Of a DNA stretch of 64,000 bases, positions 42,712-53,420 are shown piece after piece; within the stretch, counting starts at the first letter, position 1; every line of letters begins with the position of its first letter. The translations under genes were made by a program, and so were the position numbers. The notes under the pieces were generated by a model that had not been told where the DNA came from, did no database searches, and was given only the letters and a program-made list of their open reading frames with translations. Source of the stretch: Candidatus Protochlamydia sp. (lineage in GTDB: Bacteria > Chlamydiota > Chlamydiia > Chlamydiales > Parachlamydiaceae); the NCBI GenBank assembly GCA_013695355.1, contig JACDAQ010000006.1, positions 62,001 to 126,000 on the forward strand. The letters run 5' to 3'.

Positions 42712-44886
42712 ATGAATATGTTGACTCCTATCCAATTTGATCAGTATTTTTTCGATCATATAGAGCGCCTCATCCAAACGATCCATCATCAGCCTCATTC
42801 TGTTTTGGGGCTGCACTCCTATTTTGGTGGATCTAAAGTCATCCGTCTATGGCGACCGGATGCTGGGCAGGTTTTTCTTGAGTTATTTGGCGTACAAACT
42901 GAGGCCAAAAAAATTCATCAGGCAGGAATTTTTGAATGCATCGTTCCAAGCCATACTACAGCAAAAGATTACAAAATTTATCATCAAAACGGTCTTTTGG
43001 CCTACGATCCCTATGCTTTTTTACCGACATTTGGAGAGCTTGACCAGTATCTTTTCGGTAAAGGGGTCCATTATTCCTTATATGAAAAAATGGGTGGAAG
43101 ATTAACGGTCCATGAGGAAGTGGAAGGGGTAAAATTCAACGTATGGGCGCCTAATGCGAAAAGTGTTTCCTTGGTGGCCGACTTTAATTATTGGGATGGT
43201 CGGACAAATCAGATGCGCAGCATGGGATATTCTGGGGTATGGGAAATTTTTATACCTGGCCTCACTGAAGGAGAGAAGTATAAATTTGAGATACATACTC
43301 AGCAGGGAGAAAGGATCTTAAAGTCTGATCCCTATGCCTATGCCTGTGAACATCGTCCAGCTACAGCTTCGGTCATTGCCAATTTGGGACGTTTTGAATG
43401 GAATGACCAGGCCTGGATGGAAAAAAGGCAAAATACCAATTGGGCTTCTAAGCCTATGAATGTTTACGAAGTACATTTAGGATCATGGAAAAAAAGAGGG
43501 GAAGATTTTCTCAATTATCGGGAACTTGCCCATGAATTAGCGAGCTATTGTTTGGAAATGGGATACACTCATCTTGAGTTAATGCCGATTCAGGAGCATC
43601 CCCTGGACGAATCATGGGGATACCAGGTGTCGGGATTTTATGCCCCTACCAGCCGTTTCGGGACCCCAGAAGATTTCCAGTACTTTGTCAATTATCTGCA
43701 CCACCATTCCATCGGGGTGATTTTGGATTGGGTGCCGGGTCATTTTCCGACCGACGCTTTTTCGATCGGCCGCTTTGACGGCTCCGCTTTATATGAACAT
43801 GCCGATCCCCGCCAGGGTTTTCATCCGCATTGGGGAACGCATATTTTTAACTTCGGACGCCACGAAGTTACAAACTTTTTGATTGCCAATGCCCTTTACT
43901 GGTTCAAGGTCATGCATATTGACGGATTACGTGTCGATGCAGTGGCTTCGATGCTTTATCTTGATTATGGAAGGGATGAAACCGATTGGATCCCCAATGA
44001 TTTTGGCGGAAAAGAAAATCTTCATTCAATTGAATTTTTTAAACATTTTAATTCAATCTGCCATACCCACTGTCCTGGAATTCTAACGATTGCTGAGGAA
44101 TCGACCTCTTTTCCAGGTGTAACCCATCCTGTCGAAAGCGGTGGATTAGGCTTTGATTTAAAATGGAATATGGGGTGGATGAACGATACGCTTCGATATT
44201 TTTCTAAAGACATGCTTTACCGCAACTATCATCAGCATGATCTGACATTCGGCCTGATTTATGTCTTTTCAGAAAAATTTATCAATGTTCTTTCCCATGA
44301 TGAGGTTGTGCATGGAAAGAAAAATCTGCTGGCTAAAATGCCGGGTGATATGTGGCAGCAATTTGCCAATTTACGCTTGCTCCATAGCTACAATATTTGC
44401 CAGCCAGGTAAAAAATTATTATTTATGGGAGGTGAAATTGGGCAATGGAACGAATGGAATTGCAAAAGGGACCTGGAATGGTTTTTGCTCCAATTTCCCA
44501 CTCATAAGGGCATTCAAGATGTGGTAAAAGAGCTGAACCACTTTTACCTGGCCCATCCAGCTTTGTGGGAAAAGGATTTTAACCATGAGAACTTTGAATG
44601 GGTCGATTTCACAGACATTCAAAATAGTGTGATTAGCTATATTAGAAAAGGAAGGAATGAAAAGCTTTTATGCGTCCATAATTTCACCCCTATGTACCAC
44701 TCGGAATATGTGCTGCATTTGGGCCATTTTAAAAAAATAAAAGAAATATTCAATACAGATGACGAAAAATTTGGCGGGTCAGGTAAATTAAATACGAATC
44801 CGCAAATTATTTACGATGAAGGAAAAGAGATCGGGGTACGCCTATCCCTTGCACCCCTGGCAACCATGATTTTTATGCTAGAATAA
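42712..44886 (+). CDS. glgB: 1,4-alpha-glucan branching enzyme
   Basis: 724 residues, GH13 enzyme that makes alpha-1,6 branches in glycogen. An N-terminal branching-enzyme module and CBM48 (FNVWAPNAKSVSLVADFNYWDG) precede the catalytic barrel. The nucleophile is Asp409 in GLRVDAVASMLYLDY, the acid/base Glu462 in TIAEEST, and the third acid Asp530 in LSHDEVVHGK. These positions are each four beyond those of E. coli GlgB. GYQVSGFYAPTSRFG is also diagnostic. The start may be M1 or M3. It belongs to an apparent mtaB-hypothetical-glgB-oxidoreductase run with gaps of -13, 40 and 12 bases. Confidence 0.96.
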   Translation: MNMLTPIQFDQYFFDHIERLIQTIHHQPHSVLGLHSYFGGSKVIRLWRPDAGQVFLELFGVQTEAKKIHQAGIFECIVPSHTTAKDYKIYHQNGLLAYDPYAFLPTFGELDQYLFGKGVHYSLYEKMGGRLTVHEEVEGVKFNVWAPNAKSVSLVADFNYWDGRTNQMRSMGYSGVWEIFIPGLTEGEKYKFEIHTQQGERILKSDPYAYACEHRPATASVIANLGRFEWNDQAWMEKRQNTNWASKPMNVYEVHLGSWKKRGEDFLNYRELAHELASYCLEMGYTHLELMPIQEHPLDESWGYQVSGFYAPTSRFGTPEDFQYFVNYLHHHSIGVILDWVPGHFPTDAFSIGRFDGSALYEHADPRQGFHPHWGTHIFNFGRHEVTNFLIANALYWFKVMHIDGLRVDAVASMLYLDYGRDETDWIPNDFGGKENLHSIEFFKHFNSICHTHCPGILTIAEESTSFPGVTHPVESGGLGFDLKWNMGWMNDTLRYFSKDMLYRNYHQHDLTFGLIYVFSEKFINVLSHDEVVHGKKNLLAKMPGDMWQQFANLRLLHSYNICQPGKKLLFMGGEIGQWNEWNCKRDLEWFLLQFPTHKGIQDVVKELNHFYLAHPALWEKDFNHENFEWVDFTDIQNSVISYIRKGRNEKLLCVHNFTPMYHSEYVLHLGHFKKIKEIFNTDDEKFGGSGKLNTNPQIIYDEGKEIGVRLSLAPLATMIFMLE

Positions 44887-44898
44887 CGAGGAATATTT

Positions 44899-46446
44899 AT
44901 GGAACAATCAATACCTGAAGTTACCACAGTCTGCAATAATTCCGGCTACACTCGTTCACTCTGGATGGAAGTGCCTCTTCCCGCCTTTCCCCCTCTGGAA
45001 AATAATATGATTGCTGATGTTTGTATTGTTGGCGCAGGTATTGTGGGGCTGACTTGCGCCTACACTTTAGCTAAGCAGGGAAAGTCGGTCGTTGTTTTAG
45101 ACCAGGGCGCCATTGCAGGCGGGCAAACGGCACGTACAACCGCTCACCTGTCATGGGTATTAGACGATCGCTACTGTGATTTAGAAAAATTATTTGGAGA
45201 AGAGGGGGCAAAGCTGGCAGCTGAAAGTCATGCAGCAGCGATTAACTATATCGAAAAAATTGTACGTGAAGAGGGAATTGAGTGCGATTTTGAAAGAGTG
45301 GATGGGTATCTGTTTGTTCCCCCTGAAGATTCTAAAGACATTTTAGACAAAGAATATTCGGCGGTCAGTAAAATCGGCATGGAGGTGCATAAAGTGGAGA
45401 GGGCACCTTTTACTTCATTTGACACAGGCCCCTGCCTGCATTTTCCCGGACAGGCGCAATTTCATATTCTTAAATATCTTCAAGGTTTAATTAAAGCAAT
45501 TTTGAAGCATGGCGGCAAAATATTTGGCCAGACCCACGTCAATCATGTTGAAGATGGCGATATTTGCCTTATTAAAACAGAATCTGGGGAGATTACTGCC
45601 AAATCAGTCATCATTGCGACCTGCACTCCGGTTAATTGCCGTTTTTCTATCCATACCAAACAGGCAGCCTATCGTACTTATGTAATTGGTGCATCGGTTC
45701 CCAAAGGCTCCGTTCAAAAGGGGCTCTATTGGGATACCCCAGACCCTTATCATTACATCCGCCTGCAAAGTCACTTAACTGATCCCCATTCAGATTGGTT
45801 GATTATCGGGGGCGAGGACCATAAAACAGGGCAAGACCCGGCCATCGAGGCAAAATATGATTACTTGGAAGAATGGGCCACATTACGCTTTCCAATGATC
45901 GATAAAATTGAATACCGTTGGTCTGGGCAGGTGTTTGAGCCAATTGATTCCTTAGCGTTTATCGGGCAAAGTCCGGGAAATAAAAATATCTATTTGGCGA
46001 CAGGCGATTCTGGCAATGGAATGACGCATGGAACAATTGCGGGAATTTTGTTGCCCGACCTTATTTTGGGTAAAAATAATCCCTGGAAAGGTCTGTATGA
46101 ACCCTCGCGTAAAACATTGAGCGCTGCCTCTGAATTTCTTCATGAAAACCTTAATTCTGTCATGCAACTGAAAGACTGGTTTACGCCTGGAGAAGCTAAA
46201 AAAGTCGAAGCGCTAGCCCCAGGGGAAGGGATGGTATTGCGTGAAGGCTTAAAAAAAATCGCTGTATATAAAGACGATAAAAATGAAGTCCACATCAATT
46301 CGGCCCTGTGTCCTCACTTAGGGGGCTGCCTACGCTGGAATCACGGGGAAAAAAGCTGGGATTGCCCGTTGCACGGATCTCGCTTCGATGGAAGTGGCAA
46401 GATTTTAAACGGTCCCTCGATCGATTGCCTCCATTCGCCTAAATAA
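44899..46446 (+). CDS. FAD-dependent oxidoreductase with C-terminal Rieske [2Fe-2S] domain
   Basis: 515 residues. A DAO-type flavoprotein domain (CIVGAGIVGLTCAYTLAKQGK, then ARTTAHLSW) fills residues ~30-400. A Rieske domain ends the protein: CPHLGG and CPLHGSRFDGSG supply the CxH and CxxH cluster ligands. Bacillus YhfW has this same layout. Such enzymes probably pass electrons from an amine-like substrate through FAD and the iron-sulphur cluster; the substrate is unknown. It follows glgB by 12 bases with ACGAGGAATATTT as ribosome site. Intact in length and motifs. Confidence 0.88.
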   Translation: MEQSIPEVTTVCNNSGYTRSLWMEVPLPAFPPLENNMIADVCIVGAGIVGLTCAYTLAKQGKSVVVLDQGAIAGGQTARTTAHLSWVLDDRYCDLEKLFGEEGAKLAAESHAAAINYIEKIVREEGIECDFERVDGYLFVPPEDSKDILDKEYSAVSKIGMEVHKVERAPFTSFDTGPCLHFPGQAQFHILKYLQGLIKAILKHGGKIFGQTHVNHVEDGDICLIKTESGEITAKSVIIATCTPVNCRFSIHTKQAAYRTYVIGASVPKGSVQKGLYWDTPDPYHYIRLQSHLTDPHSDWLIIGGEDHKTGQDPAIEAKYDYLEEWATLRFPMIDKIEYRWSGQVFEPIDSLAFIGQSPGNKNIYLATGDSGNGMTHGTIAGILLPDLILGKNNPWKGLYEPSRKTLSAASEFLHENLNSVMQLKDWFTPGEAKKVEALAPGEGMVLREGLKKIAVYKDDKNEVHINSALCPHLGGCLRWNHGEKSWDCPLHGSRFDGSGKILNGPSIDCLHSPK

Positions 46447-46460
46447 AAAAAGATGCATTA

Positions 46461-46612
46461 ATGGATTGACCTATCCCTAGCAGGAATTTTTGATATTGTA
46501 CTGGTTAGTGGATGGAAATATACCGAAGGCTTTACGAAAATTGTTCCTTCCGTCATCTCAATAATGGCAGTTATCCTAAGTTTTTTGCTTTTAAGCATCG
46601 CGATAAAAACAT
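46461..46612 (+). pseudogene. SMR-family multidrug transporter remnant
   Basis: From 46477 the reading LAGIFDIVLVSGWKYTEGFT, then KIVPSVISIMAVILSFLLLS and IAIKT, matches the first two membrane helices of EmrE/SugE-type small multidrug resistance transporters. The first codons (ATG at 46461, then an in-frame TGA) are shifted relative to this. The rest of the protein is missing, and a DUF488 remnant follows at once. It is therefore a truncated relic with at least one frameshift. Confidence 0.7.
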
Positions 46613-46618
46613 CAAATT

Positions 46619-47151
46619 TTTACAATTGGATATTCAGCTCGATCGATTGAGCTTCAATTGAATTGCTTAAAGCCCATGATATTGGAATATTGATCGATAT
46701 TCTTACTATTCATCAATCCCGCCACACGCCTGATTTCAATAAAAGAGAGCTTAAACACTCTCTTAAAGATGCAAAGATTGGATACCGGTATATTAAGGAG
46801 CTCGGCGAGTTGCGCCAAACTTCTAAGCATTCGATAAATGCAGGCTGGCGCAATGCGTCCTTCCAAGTGATTATATGGCAGACAGAGTCTTTTGAAATCG
46901 GTCTTGAGAAGCTATTAAAAATAGCTAGAAAGAAGCGCTCCTTTCTCATGTGCGCCAGAAGGAGTTCCCTGGCGCTGCCATCGAAGCTTAGTCGCAGACG
47001 ATCTGACTATACAAAAATTCCCGATTTTTCATATTCAAAGCAGGAAAACAGCCAAAGCCCCATACAAAGACCCCTTTTTTACAAATTGCGGCTGGAAAGA
47101 TCATTTATCCAAAGCAAGAAGCAAAATAACCTAAATTTTTTTTTTTACTAA
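46619..47151 (+). pseudogene. DUF488-family gene, frameshifted at least twice
   Basis: The family's N-terminal TIGYSARSIE lies in one frame (46619-). Then, in a second frame, come IELLKAHDIGILIDI, DFNKRELKHSLKDAKIGYRY and LEKLLKIARKKRSFLMC (to about 46950). The typical C-terminal phrase EGVPWRCHRSLVADDL is in a third frame. The breaks near 46650 and 46953 make an intact product impossible. DUF488 proteins are small proteins of unknown role. The long single frame 46663-47151 should not be annotated as intact. Confidence 0.75.
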
Positions 47152-47160
47152 TTTGTGTCC

Positions 47161-47193
47161 TTGACAAATTTCCATGGAAACTATTATTTGCTT
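47161..47193 (+). promoter_or_regulatory. marR promoter with perfect 12-base palindromic operator
   Basis: TTGACA at 47161-47166 and TATTAT at 47182-47187 enclose TTTCCATGGAAA (47170-47181), a perfect palindrome in the position of a repressor site. A start of transcription would fall at or next to the ATG at 47194, so the message may be leaderless. The 15-base spacing is short for a strong promoter, which is a reservation. MarR proteins commonly bind such sites in their own promoters. Confidence 0.6.
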
Positions 47194-47646
47194 ATGAAAA
47201 AATCAAAAACATTAGAAAGTCATATCGGATATTGGCTGCGATTTGTATCTAATCACGTCTCATTATCATTTGCGGACAGATTGGCTGAATGCGGAGTAGG
47301 GGTGGGGGAATGGGTAGCGCTCAACCTATTGAATGAAAATAAAAGTATGTCCCCGGGCGAAATTGCAAAATTAGTAGGCATGACGCGTGGAGCTGCTTCA
47401 AAATTGTTAGATAGGCTTTATTGCAAAGGGCTAATCACGAGAGAAGAGTCTGTGACAGACAGACGCTATCATGAAATTACCTTATCTGTTCAGGGTAAAG
47501 AACTTTTACCCCGCTTAATTAAAGAAGCTGAGATGAACGAGCAACAATTTTTCGGAAGTTTATCTAAAGAGCAAAAACAATTGCTGACGACCTTATTAAA
47601 GGACATTATTTCCATCAAAAAATGGACCAAAGTACAAATCGATTAA
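47194..47646 (+). CDS. MarR-family transcription regulator
   Basis: 150 residues from the ATG at 47194. An in-frame ATG at 47155 would place the -35 and operator inside the gene, so I reject it. The winged-helix part contains MSPGEIAKLVGMTRGAASKLLDRLYCKGLITREESVTDRRYHEITLS, in which TRGAASKLLDRL is the recognition helix and DRR the wing tip. Helices at both ends would form the dimer interface. The protein probably represses its own gene and the DUF1398 gene 15 bases downstream. It may once have controlled the decayed SMR exporter just upstream; that is inference. Confidence 0.88.
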   Translation: MKKSKTLESHIGYWLRFVSNHVSLSFADRLAECGVGVGEWVALNLLNENKSMSPGEIAKLVGMTRGAASKLLDRLYCKGLITREESVTDRRYHEITLSVQGKELLPRLIKEAEMNEQQFFGSLSKEQKQLLTTLLKDIISIKKWTKVQID

Positions 47647-47661
47647 TAAAGGAGGATTCCC

Positions 47662-48009
47662 ATGAATTATGAAGCAATTAAAGAGAGCACATTACTGTCA
47701 GAAAAAATACCTTTTCCTGAAACGTTGGCGCGCTTGACCGCAGCTAATGTAGAGCTCTATTATGCAGACCTTCTGATCTCTACTAAAACCTATTATTCAA
47801 AAAATGAAGCCTTTGCTGTGCCTTTTTCTTTAAAATCAGAAAAGGCCATTGGCGCTGTATTTAAAGCAGATCATATTTGTACAAATACGCCAGAGTCAAT
47901 TAGGGCAAATTTGCTATCAGGAATTTTTAAAACAAATAATGGTCGTAAGGCAATCTATTTTGGAAAACTGGGAGAACAGCACGTTGAACATTTTCCCGAT
48001 CCAGAATAA
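47662..48009 (+). CDS. DUF1398-family small protein
   Basis: 115 residues. FPETLARLTAANVELYYADL, KTYYS and the terminal pattern GRKAIYFGKLGEQHVEHFPDP fit DUF1398 as I remember it, a family of small cytoplasmic proteins of unknown role. AAAGGAGG lies at ideal distance before the ATG, one of the best ribosome sites in the window. Being 15 bases behind marR it is probably co-transcribed and under the same operator. Confidence 0.75.
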   Translation: MNYEAIKESTLLSEKIPFPETLARLTAANVELYYADLLISTKTYYSKNEAFAVPFSLKSEKAIGAVFKADHICTNTPESIRANLLSGIFKTNNGRKAIYFGKLGEQHVEHFPDPE

Positions 48010-48044
48010 TAAAGTGTGCCTGAATTTGAGTAGCACTTTATTTC
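48010..48044 (+). terminator. weak hairpin after the marR operon; spacer 48045-48374 empty
   Basis: TAAAGTG and CACTTTA pair around a 17-base loop and are followed by TTTCT. The remaining 330 bases to 48374 contain only short broken frames and nothing I recognise. Confidence 0.4.
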
Positions 48045-48374
48045 TACAGAATTAATACGCTACTAAATTTGTTTGGGTACTTTTTATATTGGCAGAGCCT
48101 TTCTACAAATAAACCCATACCATCATTTCTCGTATGTTGAATATTTGGCTAAATGAGATGTCATTGCCATTTTTATTGCTAAAATTAAAAGAAAATTATT
48201 AATAGTATGAATAAGTCTTTTTACCATGGGTTTTAAAAAAAATGGGCCTTGGGAAGATTTCGAATTCAAGAAATATTGATTTTCCTACCACAATTGTTCG
48301 CGATGTTTTGATCTCAAATAAAGCAAATCATAAGTAGTATTTATGCTTAAATTTTCCATTTCAAAGTGTAAGCC

Positions 48375-48824
48375 ATGACCATTGCTTTCATTAATTCATT
48401 AAAATTTTATGAAAAAACGTTAATTTTTTTTCTTCCATTATTTGCTTCTTTAGTATTTTGTGAAAATTTAATATCAAAGGAATTAAGAATGGAACAGGAA
48501 AAAAAGCAAATACCCGAGTATCTTTATAAAATCGTCTCTCCAGAGCAGTGGCAGCAAAGCCTGCAGCAAAATAAACTATCGAACTCAGAGATGGACGAAG
48601 ATTTTATACATCTCGCAACAGCTGAGCAGCTTAACCATATTGCTCAGAAATTTTGGAACCAGAAAAAGTATGTGATTTTAAAGCTTGATACAAAAAAAAT
48701 AACTGGTTTAATGGCCTACGAAACCAATCCTGGTGGAAACACCCGATATTATCACCTCTATGAAGGAAACATTCCGCTTGATGCAGTTGTTGAAGTTTCT
48801 AAAGAAAATCCGATCGATCATTAA
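48375..48824 (+). CDS. DUF952-domain protein with N-terminal hydrophobic segment
   Basis: 149 residues. Residues ~45-140 show DUF952 features: YLYKIVSPEQWQQSL, DEDFIHLATAEQLNHIAQKF, YVILKLDTKKI and YYHLYEGNIPLDAVVEV. DUF952 proteins are small and of unknown biochemical role. Most lack a leader; here the first 35 residues contain a hydrophobic run (TLIFFLPLFASLVF), so either the protein is exported or the true start is the internal ATG at 48489. No clear ribosome site decides this. A palindromic repeat follows the stop. Confidence 0.75.
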   Translation: MTIAFINSLKFYEKTLIFFLPLFASLVFCENLISKELRMEQEKKQIPEYLYKIVSPEQWQQSLQQNKLSNSEMDEDFIHLATAEQLNHIAQKFWNQKKYVILKLDTKKITGLMAYETNPGGNTRYYHLYEGNIPLDAVVEVSKENPIDH

Positions 48825-48837
48825 TGGGTATGGATCT

Positions 48838-48882
48838 TAGAGCCTGTTCAAAATCTTCCGATCGATTTTGAACAGGCTCTTA
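48838..48882. repeat. palindromic repeat after the DUF952 gene, likely terminator
   Basis: TAGAGCCTGTTCAAAAT pairs with TTTTGAACAGGCTCTTA around CTTCCGATCG. It is a GAACCTGTTCA family member in which both arms carry the same compensatory change (AACC to AGCC; GGTT to GGCT), so the stem is conserved. Confidence 0.65.
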
Positions 48883-48995
48883 TAATCATCTGTGATAATT
48901 TTTTTTGAGCAAATGAAATGCAAAACGAGTCGCATCATTCGGCCCATCCACAAAAAATGATCAGAAAATTTTGTAACAAAGCACTGGCTTTGAAA

Positions 48996-49706
48996 TTAAC
49001 TAATTGTTAGTTGATGGGCTGCTTCTTCATGTGCTTTTGCTAGCTTGATCAATTCATCACAAACAAATTGGTTTTTGAAAAAATAAAAACAGGCTCTTTT
49101 ATGCGATTCTACAATTAAATTTTTATGTAAATTAGAACCATATAAATTATCTATTTTTTTGAAAGTATTTTCAATATATTCTTTAAACTCTAGCCCTTTT
49201 ATATTATCATGTTCATCCAAATAACCAAGAGATGGAGCCGCTAAGCATATAAATCCTTTATCATCCATTTTCCATTGCTTTGAATATTTAGCCCCTTGAT
49301 CTGCGAGTTTATTCCACATTTCATTGGTTGGCTTACAAATGTTATTCAAAAATGAACTAATAATTTTTTGGTAATATAATGTAGATTCATTAAATTCATC
49401 AAGGTTAACCACTATTCTATGTTTATTTGTAAATTGTTTTGATTCAAATAATTTAATTGATTTGTCATTTGTGAATTCTACTATAGAATTGAATTTTATC
49501 TTTATTGATTCCGTGTATAGATTAGAAACTAATTGAATGGGTTTTGTATTTCTTACATTCTCTTCCCACGATATAAAATGGTACTTTTCTTTTATAAATT
49601 GTGTTTTTAATTTAATGTTATTGTTCATTGCAATATTATTTGGTGTTTCAAGATTTTTACCGAAATAACAAAGTTGCAAATTATTTGAATTTGAAATGGA
49701 ATTCAT
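48996..49706 (-). CDS. hypothetical protein, 236 residues
   Basis: Not recognised. Very AT-rich and asparagine/lysine rich, no signal peptide or membrane segment, helical C-terminal half (FKEYIENTFKKIDNLYGSNL, DELIKLAKAHEEAAHQL). It may be recently acquired or fast evolving. It lies 74 bases downstream of the immunity-like gene on the same strand, so a three-gene unit with the toxin-like module is possible. No strong ribosome site. Confidence 0.5.
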   Translation of the reverse strand: MNSISNSNNLQLCYFGKNLETPNNIAMNNNIKLKTQFIKEKYHFISWEENVRNTKPIQLVSNLYTESIKIKFNSIVEFTNDKSIKLFESKQFTNKHRIVVNLDEFNESTLYYQKIISSFLNNICKPTNEMWNKLADQGAKYSKQWKMDDKGFICLAAPSLGYLDEHDNIKGLEFKEYIENTFKKIDNLYGSNLHKNLIVESHKRACFYFFKNQFVCDELIKLAKAHEEAAHQLTIS

Positions 49707-49780
49707 GACGCGCCTTATTTTAATTTATTTTAATAAAATATGATTTTAATTGATTATATTAATTCAAGTTATTATTTATA

Positions 49781-50101
49781 CTATTTGTTAAAAGACTTAA
49801 TACCTTTTGCTAACAAGTCCAAAGCAAGTAAGTATTGTTCTCCATCATAGTAGCTTTGTTGACTGATTCCAGGTTGATGCTTAAATTTTTTAAATTCTGT
49901 AAAAAGCTTCTCAAGAGAAGGAAAATTATTATTTTTAAGCGGTTTGTCCGTGAGTAAAGTCGCCGCAGATCCTGCATAAAAGGTATCGATTTCTGCCAGC
50001 TCCGTTATCCAGTCCATCCAATCATCTTGATGAGTTTTCCCTTCAGGAAACGGCAACAACAGAAAATTTTCATATAGTTTTTCGAGTTCAGATTTATTCA
50101 T
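49781..50101 (-). CDS. putative immunity protein for the adjacent secreted toxin-like protein
   Basis: 106 residues, cytoplasmic (no leader), helical and acidic in its first half (LPFPEGKTHQDDWMDWITELAEID). The gene starts four bases after the toxin-like gene, with GGGAG before its ATG. Small size, acidic charge and position immediately after a secreted basic protein are typical of immunity genes. The family itself is not recognised and the role is inferred from context only. Confidence 0.5.
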   Translation of the reverse strand: MNKSELEKLYENFLLLPFPEGKTHQDDWMDWITELAEIDTFYAGSAATLLTDKPLKNNNFPSLEKLFTEFKKFKHQPGISQQSYYDGEQYLLALDLLAKGIKSFNK

Positions 50102-50105
50102 ATTT

Positions 50106-50510
50106 TTACTCCCAAAAAGTCACAATTTTACCTTTTTTGGTCCAAATTCCCCCCTCGTTTCCTTTCTTAATTTTATAACCTTGCGAGCCATCTTGTAATG
50201 TAAAAGGAAATTTTAAATGGTTGTATTTTGCATAAAAGTTGACAGCATCGCGCGTATAGTGAAGCTGAGAGCGGCCATTGGCATGTTTTTTTGTATGGTA
50301 GTCGATGGAGGCCTGTTGACTTGGAAAAGTTCCCTGATCCCAAAATGTCTGGTAATTTTGTTGACTGACATAAGGACGTGTATGTTTTTTTTGATGGTTT
50401 TGGGCATGCTGCTTGCCCTGCTGAAATTGTTTACCTAATAACTCGCCTGGGGGACTCGTTATAAGCCAGGCTGACAAAAAAATAAATAGGAGCCTTTTCA
50501 TCCATTTCAT
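50106..50510 (-). CDS. secreted toxin-like protein (possible BECR-fold nuclease)
   Basis: 134 residues. Signal peptide MKWMKRLLFIFLSAWLITSP. The mature protein is basic. Its second half, IDYHTKKHANGRSQLHYTRD with AVNFYAKY, and later GSQGYKIKKGNEGGIWTKKG with KIVTFW, follows the order HxxKH...S..Y...A..F...G.I.T. This order is known from nuclease toxin domains of polymorphic and contact-dependent toxins. Here the domain stands alone behind a signal peptide instead of at the end of a giant delivery protein. AGAGG precedes the ATG. The next gene is the immunity candidate. Target and activity are unknown. Confidence 0.55.
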   Translation of the reverse strand: MKWMKRLLFIFLSAWLITSPPGELLGKQFQQGKQHAQNHQKKHTRPYVSQQNYQTFWDQGTFPSQQASIDYHTKKHANGRSQLHYTRDAVNFYAKYNHLKFPFTLQDGSQGYKIKKGNEGGIWTKKGKIVTFWE

Positions 50511-50644
50511 ATTAAACCTCTAAAAAATACTTTAACATTAATTTAATTTAATAACAATTATATGTAATTTTAAAACCTTTTTGTTAATATATAGTAAATC
50601 GATTGTAAATATTCTAACCATCTATCCAATTGAAGTAGTGGTAG

Positions 50645-52711
<2,067 letters not shown>

Positions 52712-52796
52712 GGCAATCGTCTGCTTGCATAATACTTATGGGTTTTGTATGGTAAATTTTTCGGAAAAAACCCCCATTTTAAGGATGGTATCACTT

Positions 52797-53417
52797 ATGC
52801 TCAAACCAATTTTTTCTAAATCTTTTCGACAAGCAGTATTATTTTCTCAACTTCTTGCCGTCTCAATCAGCATGAGCGGCTGCGTCTGCACTGATTCTAA
52901 GAAACATTCAGCAAAAAATAAAAACCGCAACAATGAAATCGCCGACGCAGGGATCATTACTGCTAATCGGAGCAAAAAAGCTACCGCCACGATCAGGGCG
53001 TTTAAAGGGAATGAAATCCATGGTACCGTGACTTTTACGCAAATGGCGGATGGGGTTAAAATTGTAGCTGATATTGAAGGGCTAAAGCCGGGCAAGCATG
53101 GATTTCATGTGCATGAATTTGGGGAATGCAAAGGAGATGGCGAGAGCGCTGGCGGACATTTCAATCCAACCAAGCATAAGCATGGGGGGCCTGATAGCGA
53201 AGAAAGGCATGTGGGGGATTTAGGGAACCTTGATGCAGATTCGAACGGCCGTGCCCATTACGAACGTATCGATAAGATGATCCAATTGGAAGGCGAAAAT
53301 TCGGTGATAGGACATTCCATCATTATTCATGCGGATGAAGACGATCTAATAACGCAGCCTACAGGTGCTTCAGGAGCTAAAATTGCATGCGGCCTGATCG
53401 AGGCTGAAAAGAATTAA
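52797..53417 (+). CDS. sodC: Cu/Zn superoxide dismutase, lipoprotein form
   Basis: 206 residues from the ATG at 52797, chosen because AAGGA lies 11 bases upstream and the protein then opens with a lipoprotein signal (KPIFSKSFRQAVLFSQLL, lipobox SMSGC). Mature domain: HGFHVHEFGECKG and GGHFNPTKHKHGGPD carry copper and zinc ligands, RHVGDLGN follows. The C-terminal ASGAKIACGLI has Lys where the substrate-guiding Arg is usual. It should dismutate superoxide at the cell envelope, possibly against the amoebal oxidative burst. A repeat cluster starts four bases after the stop. Confidence 0.92.
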   Translation: MLKPIFSKSFRQAVLFSQLLAVSISMSGCVCTDSKKHSAKNKNRNNEIADAGIITANRSKKATATIRAFKGNEIHGTVTFTQMADGVKIVADIEGLKPGKHGFHVHEFGECKGDGESAGGHFNPTKHKHGGPDSEERHVGDLGNLDADSNGRAHYERIDKMIQLEGENSVIGHSIIIHADEDDLITQPTGASGAKIACGLIEAEKN

Positions 53418-53420
53418 TCA

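Noticed and set aside
46663-47151. Intact 162-residue gene
   Set aside because: Family motifs of DUF488 are spread over three frames, so this frame alone is a fragment with an aberrant C-terminal third.
47155-47193. Upstream ATG as marR start
   Set aside because: It would place the promoter-like TTGACA/TATTAT and the palindromic operator inside the coding region; the extra residues do not look like MarR family sequence.
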